This document shows, one piece after another, positions 27,929 to 37,467 of a stretch of DNA of 64,000 nucleotides. Position 1 is the stretch's first letter. Every line of letters starts with the position of its first letter. The DNA comes from Sphingomonas sp. Lineage in GTDB: Bacteria > Pseudomonadota > Alphaproteobacteria > Sphingomonadales > Sphingomonadaceae. The notes under the pieces were generated by a model, which saw only the letters and a program-made list of their open reading frames with translations, made no database searches and was not told where the DNA came from. A program made the translations under genes and the position numbers. The stretch spans positions 62,001 through 126,000 of the forward strand of contig JAFKLY010000004.1 in assembly GCA_017304655.1 (NCBI GenBank), in the 5' to 3' direction.

Positions 27929-28805
27929 GATCGCGACCTTAGTCGCGCAGGACGGACTTGGGCAGGGGGACGTGAACGCGGCGCGCGATGCGCTGGCGCA
28001 GGCCGGGCTTGCCGTGGCCGCGCCGCACTGGATCGACGCGGGCGAGGCGGTCGATCTTCCCTTCGCCGGTGATCGGGCCGCCGCGCGTGCGGCGCTGGAG
28101 GCGCTGGCGCTACCGGCCGATCTCTTCGTGCTTGAGCGCGCCAATCGGGATTGCCGGCTGTTCATTGCCGACATGGATTCGACGATGATCACGGTCGAGT
28201 GCATCGACGAGCTTGCGGACTATGCCGGTCTCAAAGCGCAGATCGCGGACGTCACGGAGCGAGCGATGCGCGGCGAGCTCGATTTTACCGAAGCGCTGGC
28301 CAGCCGCGTCGCGCTGCTCAAGGGCCTTGCCGAAAGCGTGATCGACCAATGCCGCGCGGAGCGGGTTCGGCTGATGCCGGGCGCCAAGGAGCTGGTCGGT
28401 ACACTCAAGGCGCGTGGTGCACAGACGATCCTGGTATCGGGCGGGTTCGTGCCCTTCGCCCAGCCGGTCGGACGGGAAATCGGCTTCGATCGGCAAGTGG
28501 CCAATGTGCTGCATATCGAGGATGGCAAGCTGGCCGGCACGGTGGAACAGCCGATTGTCGATGCGGCGCGCAAGCGGTCGGAGCTTCTTGGTGCGATCCA
28601 GGCGCTGGGTATTGATAAAGCGCAGGCCATCGCGATCGGCGATGGCGCGAATGACATTCCGATGATCGAGGCGGCAGGTCTTGGCATTGCCTATCATGCC
28701 AAGCCCAAGACGCGCGCTGCAGCAGACGCGGCAATCGAACGCGGCGATCTCAGCGCACTGCTCCACGCGCTCGGGATTGCGCGGAAGGAATGGGTGGAGG
28801 CTTAG
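27927..28805 (+). CDS. serB: phosphoserine phosphatase
   Basis: 292-aa HAD-superfamily enzyme for the last step of serine synthesis. Motif I is DMDSTMITVE at 82-91 (nucleophile Asp82), motif II the Ser in ILVSGGFVPFAQPV, motif III/IV the Lys and Asp in KRSELLGAIQ..IAIGDGANDIPMIEAAG. The N-terminal 75 residues hold a short ACT-like part. The ATG at 27927 shares bases with the miaA start codon on the other strand (CATG at 27926-27929), so the two mRNAs would both lack a conventional leader unless one promoter lies in the other gene. There is no separate ribosome site visible. Confidence 0.95.
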   Translation: MIATLVAQDGLGQGDVNAARDALAQAGLAVAAPHWIDAGEAVDLPFAGDRAAARAALEALALPADLFVLERANRDCRLFIADMDSTMITVECIDELADYAGLKAQIADVTERAMRGELDFTEALASRVALLKGLAESVIDQCRAERVRLMPGAKELVGTLKARGAQTILVSGGFVPFAQPVGREIGFDRQVANVLHIEDGKLAGTVEQPIVDAARKRSELLGAIQALGIDKAQAIAIGDGANDIPMIEAAGLGIAYHAKPKTRAAADAAIERGDLSALLHALGIARKEWVEA

Positions 28806-28961
28806 CCTCCCTGCCTGCGCGTCGGTGCGGCCCGGTAATCGCTCTTTATCATGGGGGGCGAGCGCTGGCGGAGCAGCCCAATCCGGCGCGTGGATTTAAC
28901 GAAATTTTAGGGCGGTTCGTGAGATTTTCCGGGTCGGTGGACGATCGACCAGGGGAATTAC

Positions 28962-29669
28962 GTGCGGATATTGGCACTTGCATCGCAAAAGGGCGGATCT
29001 GGGAAGACCACCTTGTCCGGGCATCTAGCGGTTCAGGCGCAGCGCGCAGGCGCGGGGCCGGTCGTGCTGATCGACATCGATCCGCAGGGGTCGCTGGCCG
29101 ACTGGTGGAACGAGCGCACCGAGGATTATCCCGCTTTCGCGCAGACGACCGTCGCGCGTCTGGCCACGGATCTCGAGACGCTGCGTCAGCAGGGCTTCAA
29201 GCTCGCGGTCATTGATACCCCGCCGGCGATCACCATGGCGATCCAGAGCGTCATCGGCGTGGCAGAACTCATCGTGGTGCCGACGCGGCCCAGCCCGCAT
29301 GACCTGCGCGCAGTCGGCGCGACCGTCGATCTGTGCGAGCGCGCGGGCAAGCCGCTCATCTTCGTGGTCAACGCTGCAACGCCCAAGGCCCGGATCACGT
29401 CCGAGGCGGCGATCGCGCTCTCCCAGCACGGCACGGTGGCGCCGGTCACTGTCCATCACCGCACCGATTTCGCGTCCTCGATGATCGACGGGCGCACGGT
29501 CATGGACTTTGATCCCAAGGGCCGCTCGGCGCAGGAGATCGAGCAGCTCTGGACCTATGTCGCCGATCGCCTCGAACGGAATTTCCGTCGCACCGTATTC
29601 TCGCCCGGTCATCCCTCCACGCTGGCCGGTCGGCAACAGGGCGGCTTCGGCAGAAGGGTCGTGAACTGA
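28962..29669 (+). CDS. orphan ParA family ATPase
   Basis: 235-aa deviant-Walker ATPase: KGGSGKTT at 10-17 holds the signature Lys, IDIDPQGSLADWW follows as the A' motif, and VIDTPPAI is Walker B. Such proteins move cargo by dynamic binding to the nucleoid or membrane. No parB, oriC or chemotaxis genes are adjacent, so this is an orphan type. It starts at GTG 28962 with AGGGG upstream, and its stop overlaps the next gene by 1 bp (TGATG). The next two genes, a helix-rich protein and a SPOR lipoprotein, look like its partners. Confidence 0.9.
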   Translation: MRILALASQKGGSGKTTLSGHLAVQAQRAGAGPVVLIDIDPQGSLADWWNERTEDYPAFAQTTVARLATDLETLRQQGFKLAVIDTPPAITMAIQSVIGVAELIVVPTRPSPHDLRAVGATVDLCERAGKPLIFVVNAATPKARITSEAAIALSQHGTVAPVTVHHRTDFASSMIDGRTVMDFDPKGRSAQEIEQLWTYVADRLERNFRRTVFSPGHPSTLAGRQQGGFGRRVVN

Positions 29670-30163
29670 TGAGCGGATCGGAATCTTCCATGCCTTTCGC
29701 ATCATTGACGTCCAGCCTGCTGGCCCGTCGCGGTTCTGCTCGTCCGGCAATGCGCCGCCAGCCGCTCGGCACGCTTCACGCGCCCGTTCCGATTAACGAC
29801 GATCTCGGCTGGAATGATCTGGGCGAGGATCAATATATCGAGCCGGCGCCCGTTACCCCGGACGCAGTGGCGCCGGTCTCCCCGGTCAACGAGCAGCTGC
29901 AGGAGTTGGCGCAGCGGATCAATGCCAAGCCGAAATCTCGCCGCGAGAAGGGCAAGATCCTGGCCCTGCCCGCCGGTCGAAAAGCGGCCTTCACGTTGCG
30001 CATCGACGCCGAGCGCCACTTGCGCCTGCGCCTGCTGAGTGCCGTCGCGAACCGTTCGTCCCAGCAATTGCTGATCGAGGCGCTGGACGAGCTCATCGCT
30101 CGTCACGAGGAGGCGCGCGATCTGGCTGATCAAGTCGAGGCGCGTCGCACCGAGCGGCCTTGA
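29669..30163 (+). CDS. uncharacterised ParA-linked protein with a ribbon-helix-helix-like end
   Basis: 164 aa. The first two-thirds are low-complexity and Pro-rich (PAPVTPDAVAPVSPV) with no membrane segment. Residues about 110-150, AFTLRIDAERHLRLRLLSAVANRSSQQLLIEALDELI, read like a ribbon-helix-helix module: a short strand followed by two helices. In ParA systems the small partner often carries an RHH or a disordered N-terminal activating segment; here the N-terminal RRGSARPAMRR could be such a segment. The gene is translationally coupled to parA. Confidence 0.8.
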   Translation: MSGSESSMPFASLTSSLLARRGSARPAMRRQPLGTLHAPVPINDDLGWNDLGEDQYIEPAPVTPDAVAPVSPVNEQLQELAQRINAKPKSRREKGKILALPAGRKAAFTLRIDAERHLRLRLLSAVANRSSQQLLIEALDELIARHEEARDLADQVEARRTERP

Positions 30164-30180
30164 ACCCGGGGATCATGATC

Positions 30181-31632
30181 ATGCGCAAACAGCTTCTTCC
30201 CGTGCTGCTGACCTCCGTGACCGTCGTGGGACTGTCCCTGGCCGGTTGCAGCGGTTCGGTCCTCGGCAGCCGTGCTTCATTGGGCGCCGCGCCTGCGCAG
30301 GGTGGCGACACTCGCGTGGAAAAGGCGCTGGCAGGCAAGGACTATGCCCGCGCCCTGCTGCAGGCCGAGGAACTGGTTGCGCTCGGTCCGAATGATCCGA
30401 CTTACCGCGCATTGCTCGGTCGCTCCTATCTCGCCAATGGTCGATATGTCTCGGCGCGGACGGCGTTCAAGGACGCCATGATGCTCGGCAATCGTGATGT
30501 ACGCACCATCATTAGCCTGGCGCTCAGTGAAACCGGCCTCGGAAACGCGGAGGGCGCTCGCGAGCTGCTCATGGCGCATATTTCCGATCTGCCGGCAGCC
30601 GATTATGGTCTCGCCATGGCCATGGCCGGCGACGAGCAGGAAGGCGTGCGTGCACTGCTCGAAGCCGTGAAGCAGCCGGAAGCGACGGCGCAGACCCGCC
30701 AGAATCTGGCTTATGCCCTCGCACTGGCGGGCGCCTGGGGCCAGGCACGGCTCGTTGCGGGACAGGATCTCCCGGCGCGAGAGGCTGAACAGCGCATCGG
30801 CCAATGGTCGCAACAGGCGTTTCATGCCGGCCGCGAACAGCGCGTCTATGCGATGGTCGGCGTAACGCCGCGGGCTGACGACAGCGGCGTTCCGGCGCGT
30901 CTCGCACTCAGGCCGGCTGTCGGGGAACCGGCACAGCTGGCATCCACCGGTGATCTCGCCCAGCGCGCATCGGCTGACATTGAGGAGACGGCCGCCGTCT
31001 CCCCTGCCGTGGACACAGCGCTCGTTGTTCCGGTCAACCTGGTTGCCGAGGCGCCTCAGCCCGCGCCGCAGACCGAGCCGGTCGGGCTGATCGATACTTC
31101 CGCCGCTGTGGCGACGCGCGCCGATATCGGCACGACGAGCGAAGTTACGACCCGTCAGGCAACTTCTGACCCCATGCGCGAGGCAGTACGCACGTCGTTT
31201 CAGCGCTCGCAGACCTCTGCGCCAGGTCCACTCGCTGGACAGAAGCGCGCCGCGACAAGCGCGAGCCCCCTGAGCCAGGCGCAGACCAGCGATTGGGTGA
31301 TCCAGCTTGGTGCTTATGACAGTGACGCGGTTGCCAGGGAAAAGTGGCAGCTGATCAGCCGTAATCGCGCCAAACTCACCGGTTTCCGCGTGATTTTCAG
31401 CGAGGCCTCTTCCAATGGCCGGGTCTTCCATCGCCTCGCCATTCGCGGCTTCGGCGACCGCGCCTCGGCTGCGACGCTTTGCAATAGCTTGCGTGCGGAT
31501 GGGCAGGCCTGTTTCGTTCGGCTCGATGATGCAGGCAGCGCGCGCATGGCGCTGACCAGCGGCAGAAAAGCCTCACCGAATAAGGCCACGCGCAAGTCGG
31601 CCAATGCCCCGAAGCAGGTCGCTCTTCGCTGA
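30181..31632 (+). CDS. SPOR-domain lipoprotein with TPR-like repeats
   Basis: 483 aa. A signal peptide ends in a lipobox (LSLAGC), so the protein is likely anchored in a membrane and faces the periplasm. Residues about 30-200 hold tetratricopeptide-like repeats (ALAGKDYARALLQAEELVALGPND..., YRALLGRSYLANGRYVSARTAF). A long linker rich in Thr, Ala and Pro follows. The C-terminal 70 residues, DWVIQLGAYDSDAVAREKWQLI.. to LCNSLRADGQACFVR, are a SPOR domain, which binds septal peptidoglycan stripped of stem peptides. The ATG at 30181 has a GGGG at good spacing. With the ParA gene it suggests a septum- or pole-linked function. Confidence 0.88.
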   Translation: MRKQLLPVLLTSVTVVGLSLAGCSGSVLGSRASLGAAPAQGGDTRVEKALAGKDYARALLQAEELVALGPNDPTYRALLGRSYLANGRYVSARTAFKDAMMLGNRDVRTIISLALSETGLGNAEGARELLMAHISDLPAADYGLAMAMAGDEQEGVRALLEAVKQPEATAQTRQNLAYALALAGAWGQARLVAGQDLPAREAEQRIGQWSQQAFHAGREQRVYAMVGVTPRADDSGVPARLALRPAVGEPAQLASTGDLAQRASADIEETAAVSPAVDTALVVPVNLVAEAPQPAPQTEPVGLIDTSAAVATRADIGTTSEVTTRQATSDPMREAVRTSFQRSQTSAPGPLAGQKRAATSASPLSQAQTSDWVIQLGAYDSDAVAREKWQLISRNRAKLTGFRVIFSEASSNGRVFHRLAIRGFGDRASAATLCNSLRADGQACFVRLDDAGSARMALTSGRKASPNKATRKSANAPKQVALR

Positions 31633-31647
31633 AACGGACAGGGGCGT

Positions 31648-32871
31648 TTAGCGGACGACCCCGCCCTTCATGATCATCCGCGCACGCCCCTGAACGGGGA
31701 GCTTGTCGAACGGCGTATTGCCTGCAGCCGCAGCCATCTTCGCCGAATCGACGATCCATGGCACGTCCGGATCGATCAGGATGACGTCAGCCGGAGCGCC
31801 GGCGATCAGGCGGCCGGCATCCAGCCCGAGCAGTCGCGCTGGATTGGCCGCCAGCAGTGCCATCAGCCGTGTCTCGCCGATCTGACCTTCGCGCACGAGA
31901 TTGAAGCCGAGCGGCAGCAGCGTTTCCGCGCCGGCAATGCCCGGTTCCGCATCCGCGAAAGGCAGGCGCTTGTCTTCCGGCCCTCGCGGATCATGGCCCG
32001 AGCAGAGCACATCCACGGTGCCGTCCGCCACAGCAGCGATAGCAGCGAGCCGGTCGCGCTCGTCCCGCAGGGGCGGGGAGAGGCGGGCAAAGGTACGGAA
32101 ATCGCTCACCGCCGAATCGTTGAGGAAGAGGTGGGCAGGGCTGACGCCACAGGTGACGGGCAGCCCTTCCGCCTTGGCGGCACGCACCAGATCGAAGCCG
32201 GCTTGCGTTGTCACCTGTCGCAGATGCAGCCGCGCGCCGGCTTCCCGGGCAAGCGTGATGTCTCGCGCAATGGCGATAGCCTCTGCACAGGCCGGCGCAC
32301 CCGGCAGGCCGAGGCGGGAGGCCGTCTCGCCATCGGTCGCGACGGCGCTGCCCGCGAGGCCATCATCTTCGGCATGAGTGATGACGGTGAGATCGAGCGC
32401 GGCGGCATAGCGCAGGACACGCAGCATGACGCCCGAATCGGCGATCCAGCGGCGGCCCGTGGCGATGGCCCGCGCCCCGGCAGCCTTCATCAGCGCCATT
32501 TCGGCCAGTTCCCGTCCATCCAGTCCACGCGTGGCCGCCCCGAGAGGATGGACCCAGAAATCGGGTTTCCCGGCCCGCGCGGCGTGCTGGACGAGGCCCG
32601 GATTGTCGAGCACCGGCGATTGATCCGGCATCAGCGCGGCGCGGGTGATGCCCGAGAAATGAAAGGCCGGCTTGTCGGTGCGGAACACGCCCAGATCGAT
32701 GATGCCGGGCGCGACGATCATGCCCTTGGCGTCAATGGTCTCGGCGTCCGACGGAATGTCGGTCGTGCCGACGGCCTTGATGACATCGCCCTCGACGAGC
32801 AGCGTGCCGGCGGACAGGGTCGGCGCGGCGGGATCGCACAGCCGCCCGTTGACGATCGCGATCAGGCCCAT
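31648..32871 (-). CDS. dihydroorotase-like protein lacking metal ligands (probably non-catalytic)
   Basis: 407 aa of the type I dihydroorotase fold, partner of pyrB just upstream. The usual D-L-H-V-H-L-R metal site reads D-L-G-V-F-R-T at 59-65, so both His ligands are gone, and the late D-H-A-P-H reads S-G-H-D-P-R, losing the catalytic Asp. In several bacteria such pseudo-dihydroorotases (PyrC-prime/PyrX) serve as a structural partner for aspartate transcarbamoylase. It overlaps pyrB by 10 bp. A functional dihydroorotase is expected elsewhere in the genome. Confidence 0.9.
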   Translation of the reverse strand: MGLIAIVNGRLCDPAAPTLSAGTLLVEGDVIKAVGTTDIPSDAETIDAKGMIVAPGIIDLGVFRTDKPAFHFSGITRAALMPDQSPVLDNPGLVQHAARAGKPDFWVHPLGAATRGLDGRELAEMALMKAAGARAIATGRRWIADSGVMLRVLRYAAALDLTVITHAEDDGLAGSAVATDGETASRLGLPGAPACAEAIAIARDITLAREAGARLHLRQVTTQAGFDLVRAAKAEGLPVTCGVSPAHLFLNDSAVSDFRTFARLSPPLRDERDRLAAIAAVADGTVDVLCSGHDPRGPEDKRLPFADAEPGIAGAETLLPLGFNLVREGQIGETRLMALLAANPARLLGLDAGRLIAGAPADVILIDPDVPWIVDSAKMAAAAGNTPFDKLPVQGRARMIMKGGVVR

Positions 32872-33851
32872 GACGGCACGCCCCTTGCCTTGCGGGTCAG
32901 AACATCGAGGCAGGCCATGCGCACGGCGACTCCCATTTCGACCTGTTCGGTAATCGCCGAGTGCTGCGGATCGTCGGCTACGCTGCTGAGGATTTCCACA
33001 CCCCGGTTCATCGGGCCGGGGTGCATGACAGTCGCATCCGCCTTCGCACGCTTCAGCCGCTCGGGATTGAGGCCGTAGAGCAGGTTGAACTCGCGGGAGG
33101 AGGGGATGAAGCCGCCATCCATCCGCTCGTTCTGAATACGCAGCATCATGACGACGTCCGCGCCCTCAATGGCCTTGTCGAAATCCGTGAAGGGCATCAC
33201 GCGATAACGTTCGACGGCAGGCGGCATCAGCGTCGGCGGGGCGCAGACGCGCACCTGACAGCCAAGCGCGGTGAGGCAGAGCATGTTCGACCGGGCGACA
33301 CGGCTGTGCAGGATGTCGCCGCAAATGGTGACGATCAGCCCCTCGAACCCGCCCTTGCGCCGGCGGATGGTCAGCGCGTCCAGCAGCGCCTGCGTCGGAT
33401 GCTCATGGCGGCCGTCACCGGCATTGAGCACGGGGCAATCGACCTTGTCGGCAATGAGCTGCACGGCGCCCGAACTCATGTGACGGATGACCATGACATC
33501 GGCGCGCATCGAATTGAGCGTGACCGCCGTGTCGATCAGCGTCTCGCCCTTCTTCACGCTCGATTGCGCCGCGTGCATGTTCACTACGTCCGCCCCCAGC
33601 CGCTTGCCGGCGACCTCGAAGGAAAGCAGCGTGCGCGTGCTTGCCTCGAAGAAGGCGTTCATCTGGGTGAGGCCGGCGAGGCGGCCGTCATGCTTGCGCG
33701 TTTCCGCTCGGTTGAGCGCAGCCCATTGCTCGGCCTCGTCCAGCAGGAAGCGGATTTCGTGCGGCGCCAGATTGGCGATGCCCAGCAAATGCCGGTGCGG
33801 GAAATTGGCACGGCCGATGAGGCCGGTCGCGGAGGAGGGTGTCGATGCCAT
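32862..33851 (-). CDS. pyrB: aspartate carbamoyltransferase catalytic subunit
   Basis: 329 aa; joins carbamoyl phosphate and aspartate in pyrimidine synthesis. [21 protein letters not shown] is the carbamoyl-phosphate site (S-T-R-T), [15 protein letters not shown] and [20 protein letters not shown] follow, and [13 protein letters not shown] is near the end. No regulatory PyrI gene is present; the degenerate dihydroorotase that overlaps the 3' end is its likely structural partner. The ATG at 33851 overlaps the stop of the DUF1294 gene (TAATG); the open frame continues upstream inside that gene and is not used. Confidence 0.97.
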   Translation of the reverse strand: MASTPSSATGLIGRANFPHRHLLGIANLAPHEIRFLLDEAEQWAALNRAETRKHDGRLAGLTQMNAFFEASTRTLLSFEVAGKRLGADVVNMHAAQSSVKKGETLIDTAVTLNSMRADVMVIRHMSSGAVQLIADKVDCPVLNAGDGRHEHPTQALLDALTIRRRKGGFEGLIVTICGDILHSRVARSNMLCLTALGCQVRVCAPPTLMPPAVERYRVMPFTDFDKAIEGADVVMMLRIQNERMDGGFIPSSREFNLLYGLNPERLKRAKADATVMHPGPMNRGVEILSSVADDPQHSAITEQVEMGVAVRMACLDVLTRKARGVPSWA

Positions 33852-34174
33852 TAAAGCCCCCCGATAGCGACCAGATGGACAAGGTTCAACCGCCAAGACT
33901 CGGGTAAGATGAGCGTCCAGACCAGTAAGGCCGCCTGTCCTGCTGCAATGGTGTGAAGAGCGCCGGAAAAGCTGGCCTTCCGCGTCTTGTGGCGAAAGTA
34001 CCACCGGCCGAGATAAGCGCCGCCCGTGCCGCCGAGCAGGGCGAGACCGAGGAGATTGCCCTCGCTGATGCGCCATGCCTTGGCGCGTGCCCGCGCTTTA
34101 TCGATGCCGAATGCCGCGAAGGCGGCAATGTTGAGGGCCATCAGGGCCAGCCAGAGGACGAACCAGGCTGGCAT
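33851..34174 (-). CDS. DUF1294 small membrane protein
   Basis: 107 aa with about three hydrophobic helices. [48 protein letters not shown] is the diagnostic block of DUF1294: a helical hairpin with the conserved KxxA/RxxE and the RHKTxK(x)xF ending. The function is unknown; some homologues are fused to a cold-shock domain, this one is not. It sits between ruvX (3-bp gap) and pyrB (1-bp overlap). Confidence 0.9.
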   Translation of the reverse strand: MPAWFVLWLALMALNIAAFAAFGIDKARARAKAWRISEGNLLGLALLGGTGGAYLGRWYFRHKTRKASFSGALHTIAAGQAALLVWTLILPESWRLNLVHLVAIGGL

Positions 34175-34177
34175 CGC

Positions 34178-34654
34178 TCACCCCATCGTCAGGCCGTCAA
34201 TCGCGCCTTGCAGGATGTGGGCGGCGGCGTGGGCGTCGATCTTTTCGGCGCGTTTGGCGCGGCTCATATCTTGCGCGATCATCGCCCGCTCGGCGGCGAC
34301 GGTGGACCAGCGTTCGTCCCAGAGCAGGATCGGCAGGCCGAGGATGGCGATGTTGCGGGCGAAGGCGCGGCTGGCCTGGCTGCGCGGGCTCTCGCTGCCG
34401 TCCATGTTGAGCGGCAGGCCGATGACCAGCCCCTTGACCGATTGCTGAGCGATGAAGGCGGCCAGCGCGTCCTTGTCCTTGCCGAACTTGCTGCGCTTGT
34501 GCGTGTGGGCCGGGCTGGCGATGCTCCAGCCGGCATCGCACAGGGCCAGGCCAATGGTGTGGCTGCCCACGTCCAGCCCCATCAGCCGGCCGCCTTCCGG
34601 CAGTGCTGCGAGAAAGGCAGCCTTGTCCAGCGTGATCAGCGTGTCTGCTGCCAT
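34178..34654 (-). CDS. ruvX: RuvX/YqgF Holliday-junction-resolvase-like nuclease
   Basis: 158-aa RNase H-fold protein. [15 protein letters not shown] (first catalytic Asp) at about residue 27-41, [16 protein letters not shown] and [12 protein letters not shown] (Glu and Arg) match the YqgF family, and [12 protein letters not shown] holds the late acidic residue. In bacteria this protein takes part in 16S rRNA 5'-end maturation; a recombination role was proposed earlier. It overlaps the upstream DUF3089 gene by 19 bp. Confidence 0.95.
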   Translation of the reverse strand: MAADTLITLDKAAFLAALPEGGRLMGLDVGSHTIGLALCDAGWSIASPAHTHKRSKFGKDKDALAAFIAQQSVKGLVIGLPLNMDGSESPRSQASRAFARNIAILGLPILLWDERWSTVAAERAMIAQDMSRAKRAEKIDAHAAAHILQGAIDGLTMG

Positions 34655-35748
34655 GCCGTCAGTCGCCGCAGCGCATCGGCGCGGACATTCCCCCAGAAGA
34701 GCTGATAATCATAGACGTGATAGTTGTTCCCCGGCAGCACGAAGGTGCCCATCTTGGGGGCGCTGTCGAGCATCAGATAGCCGCGCCCCTCGCAGCGCGC
34801 GCCCACGCCGCCTGGCGGCATGAGCTGGGTCGTGGCGATCTCGCCATCGCCGATCAGCGCGCCGAGATTGGCGTCGGCCGATGCGTCCGGTGCCGCGCCG
34901 CCGTTGAGCGGATTGACGCACAGCATGGCCGTGCCCTTGCGCGACTGGCCATCAAAGGCCCGCTCCCGGTCGAACGCTTCATCGACGCTCGATGTGTCGG
35001 CGGGCTGGGCGAAGCTCTGCCAGCTCAGCAGGCAACCGGTCTTGTCCGGCCCCGTGCAGGCCGGGATGCCGAGCGCGGGCAGATCATGCTGGATGGAAAC
35101 CGGCCAGCCGACCGCATAGGCCGCGACCAGCCGGGCGTGCAGGGCGGCATTGCCGCGCTCCTCGTGCAGCAGGCGCAGCAGGTGGCGGCTGCCCTGGCTA
35201 TGGGCAGCAAGGATGATGGGGCCATCCGGATTGGCGGCGAGGAACGCAGCGAACGCGGCCTTGATGTCGGCATAGGCGCGTTCCAGCGCGAGCGCGGCAT
35301 CCGCCTTGTCGGTGAGGAAGGCGCCGAACACGGCCTGGCGATAGCGCGGTGCCCAGATCTGCCCCGTGGGCGCGAACGTGCTGGCTTGCAGGCGAATGAA
35401 GCGCTCGGCCTGCGCCGTGGAGATCGGATCGGCCAGCAGGGCGTTCCACCGCGTGGCGTCGAACGAGCTGGTGGGATGGATGAAGAAGATGGCGGCCGCG
35501 CCGGGCTTGGTTGCGGCGAACCTTGCCGGCTGCCAGCGAGCCGGGTCATTGCGGCGACCGTCCGGCCGGCTGAGCCAGCCCTGCGGCCCGGCATAGAAGC
35601 CGGCGGGCAGGGCGGGCGGCTCGGTGAAGCCGGCATGCGGCACGAGGGCGCGCTGCATGAGCTTGGGGCCGAAGAAGGAGAATGCGATCATCCCTGCAAT
35701 CGCCAGAGCGGTAAGGAACGCGACGACATAAAGGAACTTCCGGGCCAA
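34636..35748 (-). CDS. DUF3089 alpha/beta-hydrolase-like exported protein
   Basis: 370 aa. A hydrophobic N-terminal segment ([21 protein letters not shown]) anchors or exports it. [32 protein letters not shown] (a G/A-H-S-Q-G nucleophile elbow) and a C-terminal [20 protein letters not shown] are the markers of DUF3089, a predicted lipase/esterase-like family without known substrate. The frame begins at a TTG at 35748 with GGAG upstream; this start is less certain than most. Confidence 0.87.
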   Translation of the reverse strand: MARKFLYVVAFLTALAIAGMIAFSFFGPKLMQRALVPHAGFTEPPALPAGFYAGPQGWLSRPDGRRNDPARWQPARFAATKPGAAAIFFIHPTSSFDATRWNALLADPISTAQAERFIRLQASTFAPTGQIWAPRYRQAVFGAFLTDKADAALALERAYADIKAAFAAFLAANPDGPIILAAHSQGSRHLLRLLHEERGNAALHARLVAAYAVGWPVSIQHDLPALGIPACTGPDKTGCLLSWQSFAQPADTSSVDEAFDRERAFDGQSRKGTAMLCVNPLNGGAAPDASADANLGALIGDGEIATTQLMPPGGVGARCEGRGYLMLDSAPKMGTFVLPGNNYHVYDYQLFWGNVRADALRRLTAWQQTR

Positions 35749-35924
35749 GCGGGTGGGACTCCATCTCGATGGGTGTGTCGCTCATGCCTGTGGCGCGGCG
35801 ATGACGCAAGCGGGGCGGGCCTCACGGGGTCAGTGCCGCAAAACGCGACAGCCCGCGACATGGCCGCATAGGCTGGTCGCGGGCTGCACGTCAGCGCCCC
35901 GCTGTGGGGCAGCGTCTTGGGCGC

Positions 35925-36332
35925 TCAGTTCGGTGAGGCAGGCGAAATCGACGAGAAATCGAGCTGGCGCATCTTCCGGCCGTCCGGGAAAGTGACGGAC
36001 ACGTTGAAGCCGCCTTTGCGATCGTCCTTGAGCTTGTAATAGGTCAGCGAAATCTTGTCGCCGGGCTTCAGGGTGCGCGCGTTCCAGCCTGCTCGGCTGA
36101 GGTGATTGGGGCTCATGCCCTCGAACGCCCATTGCTCGGTCTGGCCCTTGGCGTTCGTCACCTTCACGTAGAGGAAGGTGTGTGGGTTGGTCCATTCCCA
36201 GCGCTCCACGGTGGCATTCGCCATGGGGACTTCCTTGCCCCACTCGAACATGGCCGTGGAATGATGCGCAGTGCCGGCAGTGCCGGCGAATAAGAGGGCT
36301 GCGCTACCCAGCACCAACGTCGAACGCCTCAT
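35925..36332 (-). CDS. DUF6152-like exported protein
   Basis: 135 aa with a signal peptide (MRRSTLVLGSAALLFAGTAGTA) and mature text beginning HHSTAMFEWGKEV, followed by VERWEWTNPHTFLYVKV and FEGMSPNHLSRAGWNARTLKPGD, which are the conserved blocks of this small family. The two His residues at the mature N-terminus could bind copper or another metal, but this is not shown. The ATG at 36332 has GGAAGGA upstream. It is preceded by another exported protein on the same strand; both are divergent from the TonB receptor. Confidence 0.85.
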   Translation of the reverse strand: MRRSTLVLGSAALLFAGTAGTAHHSTAMFEWGKEVPMANATVERWEWTNPHTFLYVKVTNAKGQTEQWAFEGMSPNHLSRAGWNARTLKPGDKISLTYYKLKDDRKGGFNVSVTFPDGRKMRQLDFSSISPASPN

Positions 36333-36386
36333 GGTCAATCCTTCCAAGACTATCAAATTATATGACCGACACCGGTCAAATCAGGG

Positions 36387-37151
36387 TCATTTCTTCTCGG
36401 GGTCGAGTTTCAGGTCCATGGACGGACGGCCGAACGGATCGGCGGCGTCACGGTTGTTTTCCTGACAGATATATTCGCGCATCGCCCAGTCGCGGTGGCG
36501 GCCCCAGACATATTGGATGACGAACGGCTCGGTGAAGACCTCCGGGTCCGTGAGCGTCGCCGTGTCCACCAGGCGGCCATTTTCGTTGACCTCGAAAACC
36601 TCGTGAATGCGCAGCTTGTCGCTGGGGTGGATGCCAGGCAGGATCGAGATCGACGGCGTGACGCCGGTGGTCTCGACGATCAGCTTCTTGCCTTCCCACC
36701 GGCCGACGGACGTGCCGTTGAACTGCGGGTCCGGCTCATCCGGCAGCGCGCGCCCGTCCGTGTAGATCCGACGGACCTGGCTGTAGGTCTCCATGAGCAG
36801 GGTCACGCGGCCCGGCGAATAGATGACTTCCATCGGATAGGGCTGGCGCATGATGCCGGGCATGCCGGGCGGCACGCAATTGGCCTGCTCCGTCTGCAGA
36901 TTCTCGCCCTTGCCCTGCGCCGCCTTGTACTCGGCGGCGGCCTTGGCCGCTTCGGGCGTGTATTTCGGCTCCGAGACCATGCGTCCGCTGCGTTCGGGGG
37001 ACCAGAGGCCGGACCAGTCGGGCAGGGCGCCAAGCGCTGTATAGTCCGCCGTGGTGGCGGGCTTGATGAGCGTCTGCGCGGTCGCAATTGCAGGAAACGC
37101 AACGACCGAAAGCAGGCTGATGGCGGGCAGCAGGCGCCAGCGTCCCTTCAT
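36387..37151 (-). CDS. exported protein of unknown function beside TonB receptor
   Basis: 254 aa. A signal peptide (MKGRWRLLPAISLLSVVAFPAIATAQ) is followed by PDWSGLWSPERSG, CVPPGMPGIMRQPYPMEVIYSPGRVTLLME, and a TSVGRWEGKKLIVETTG block. I have seen this arrangement paired with DUF6152 genes in sphingomonads, but I know no function. Start at ATG 37151 rather than 37157, because GGAGGA then has normal spacing. The gene is divergent from the TonB receptor with a perfect 30-bp palindrome between them, so both directions may share one regulator. Confidence 0.8.
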   Translation of the reverse strand: MKGRWRLLPAISLLSVVAFPAIATAQTLIKPATTADYTALGALPDWSGLWSPERSGRMVSEPKYTPEAAKAAAEYKAAQGKGENLQTEQANCVPPGMPGIMRQPYPMEVIYSPGRVTLLMETYSQVRRIYTDGRALPDEPDPQFNGTSVGRWEGKKLIVETTGVTPSISILPGIHPSDKLRIHEVFEVNENGRLVDTATLTDPEVFTEPFVIQYVWGRHRDWAMREYICQENNRDAADPFGRPSMDLKLDPEKK

Positions 37152-37240
37152 AAACATTCCTCCCCATTGTCTCCGCGTCCTGTGTCGACGGATTCGATCA
37201 CGGCGCGAAGCACTTTGTATCGCTTCTTTCCCATAGAATA

Positions 37241-37270
37241 AATTCAGTGTTGACTTGTCAACACTGAATT
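37241..37270. promoter_or_regulatory. perfect 30-bp palindromic operator candidate
   Basis: Arms AATTCAGTGTTGAC and GTCAACACTGAATT flank a TT centre, 14 bp each side without mismatch. It sits in the 316-bp gap between divergent genes (starts at 37151 minus and 37468 plus). The GTTGAC-TT-GTCAAC core has the symmetry of GntR- or LacI-type operators. No regulator gene is adjacent. The rest of the gap shows nothing else I can name. Confidence 0.7.
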
Positions 37271-37467
37271 GTGACGATTGCGCCAGACAACAAACAGGTC
37301 CGGGGAAACGGACAGGACAACTGGGGGAGGGCGGCGAGCGTCCGGAAGCAGTCGCGCAATGCGACTGGCCGGCGAAAGCCGCAGAAATCTGGCACGCAGC
37401 TTTCGCATGCCCGCACCTTTTCCGGTTCCTGTCCGCACTGCGGCCAAAACAAGAGGAGAGGTGCTCA

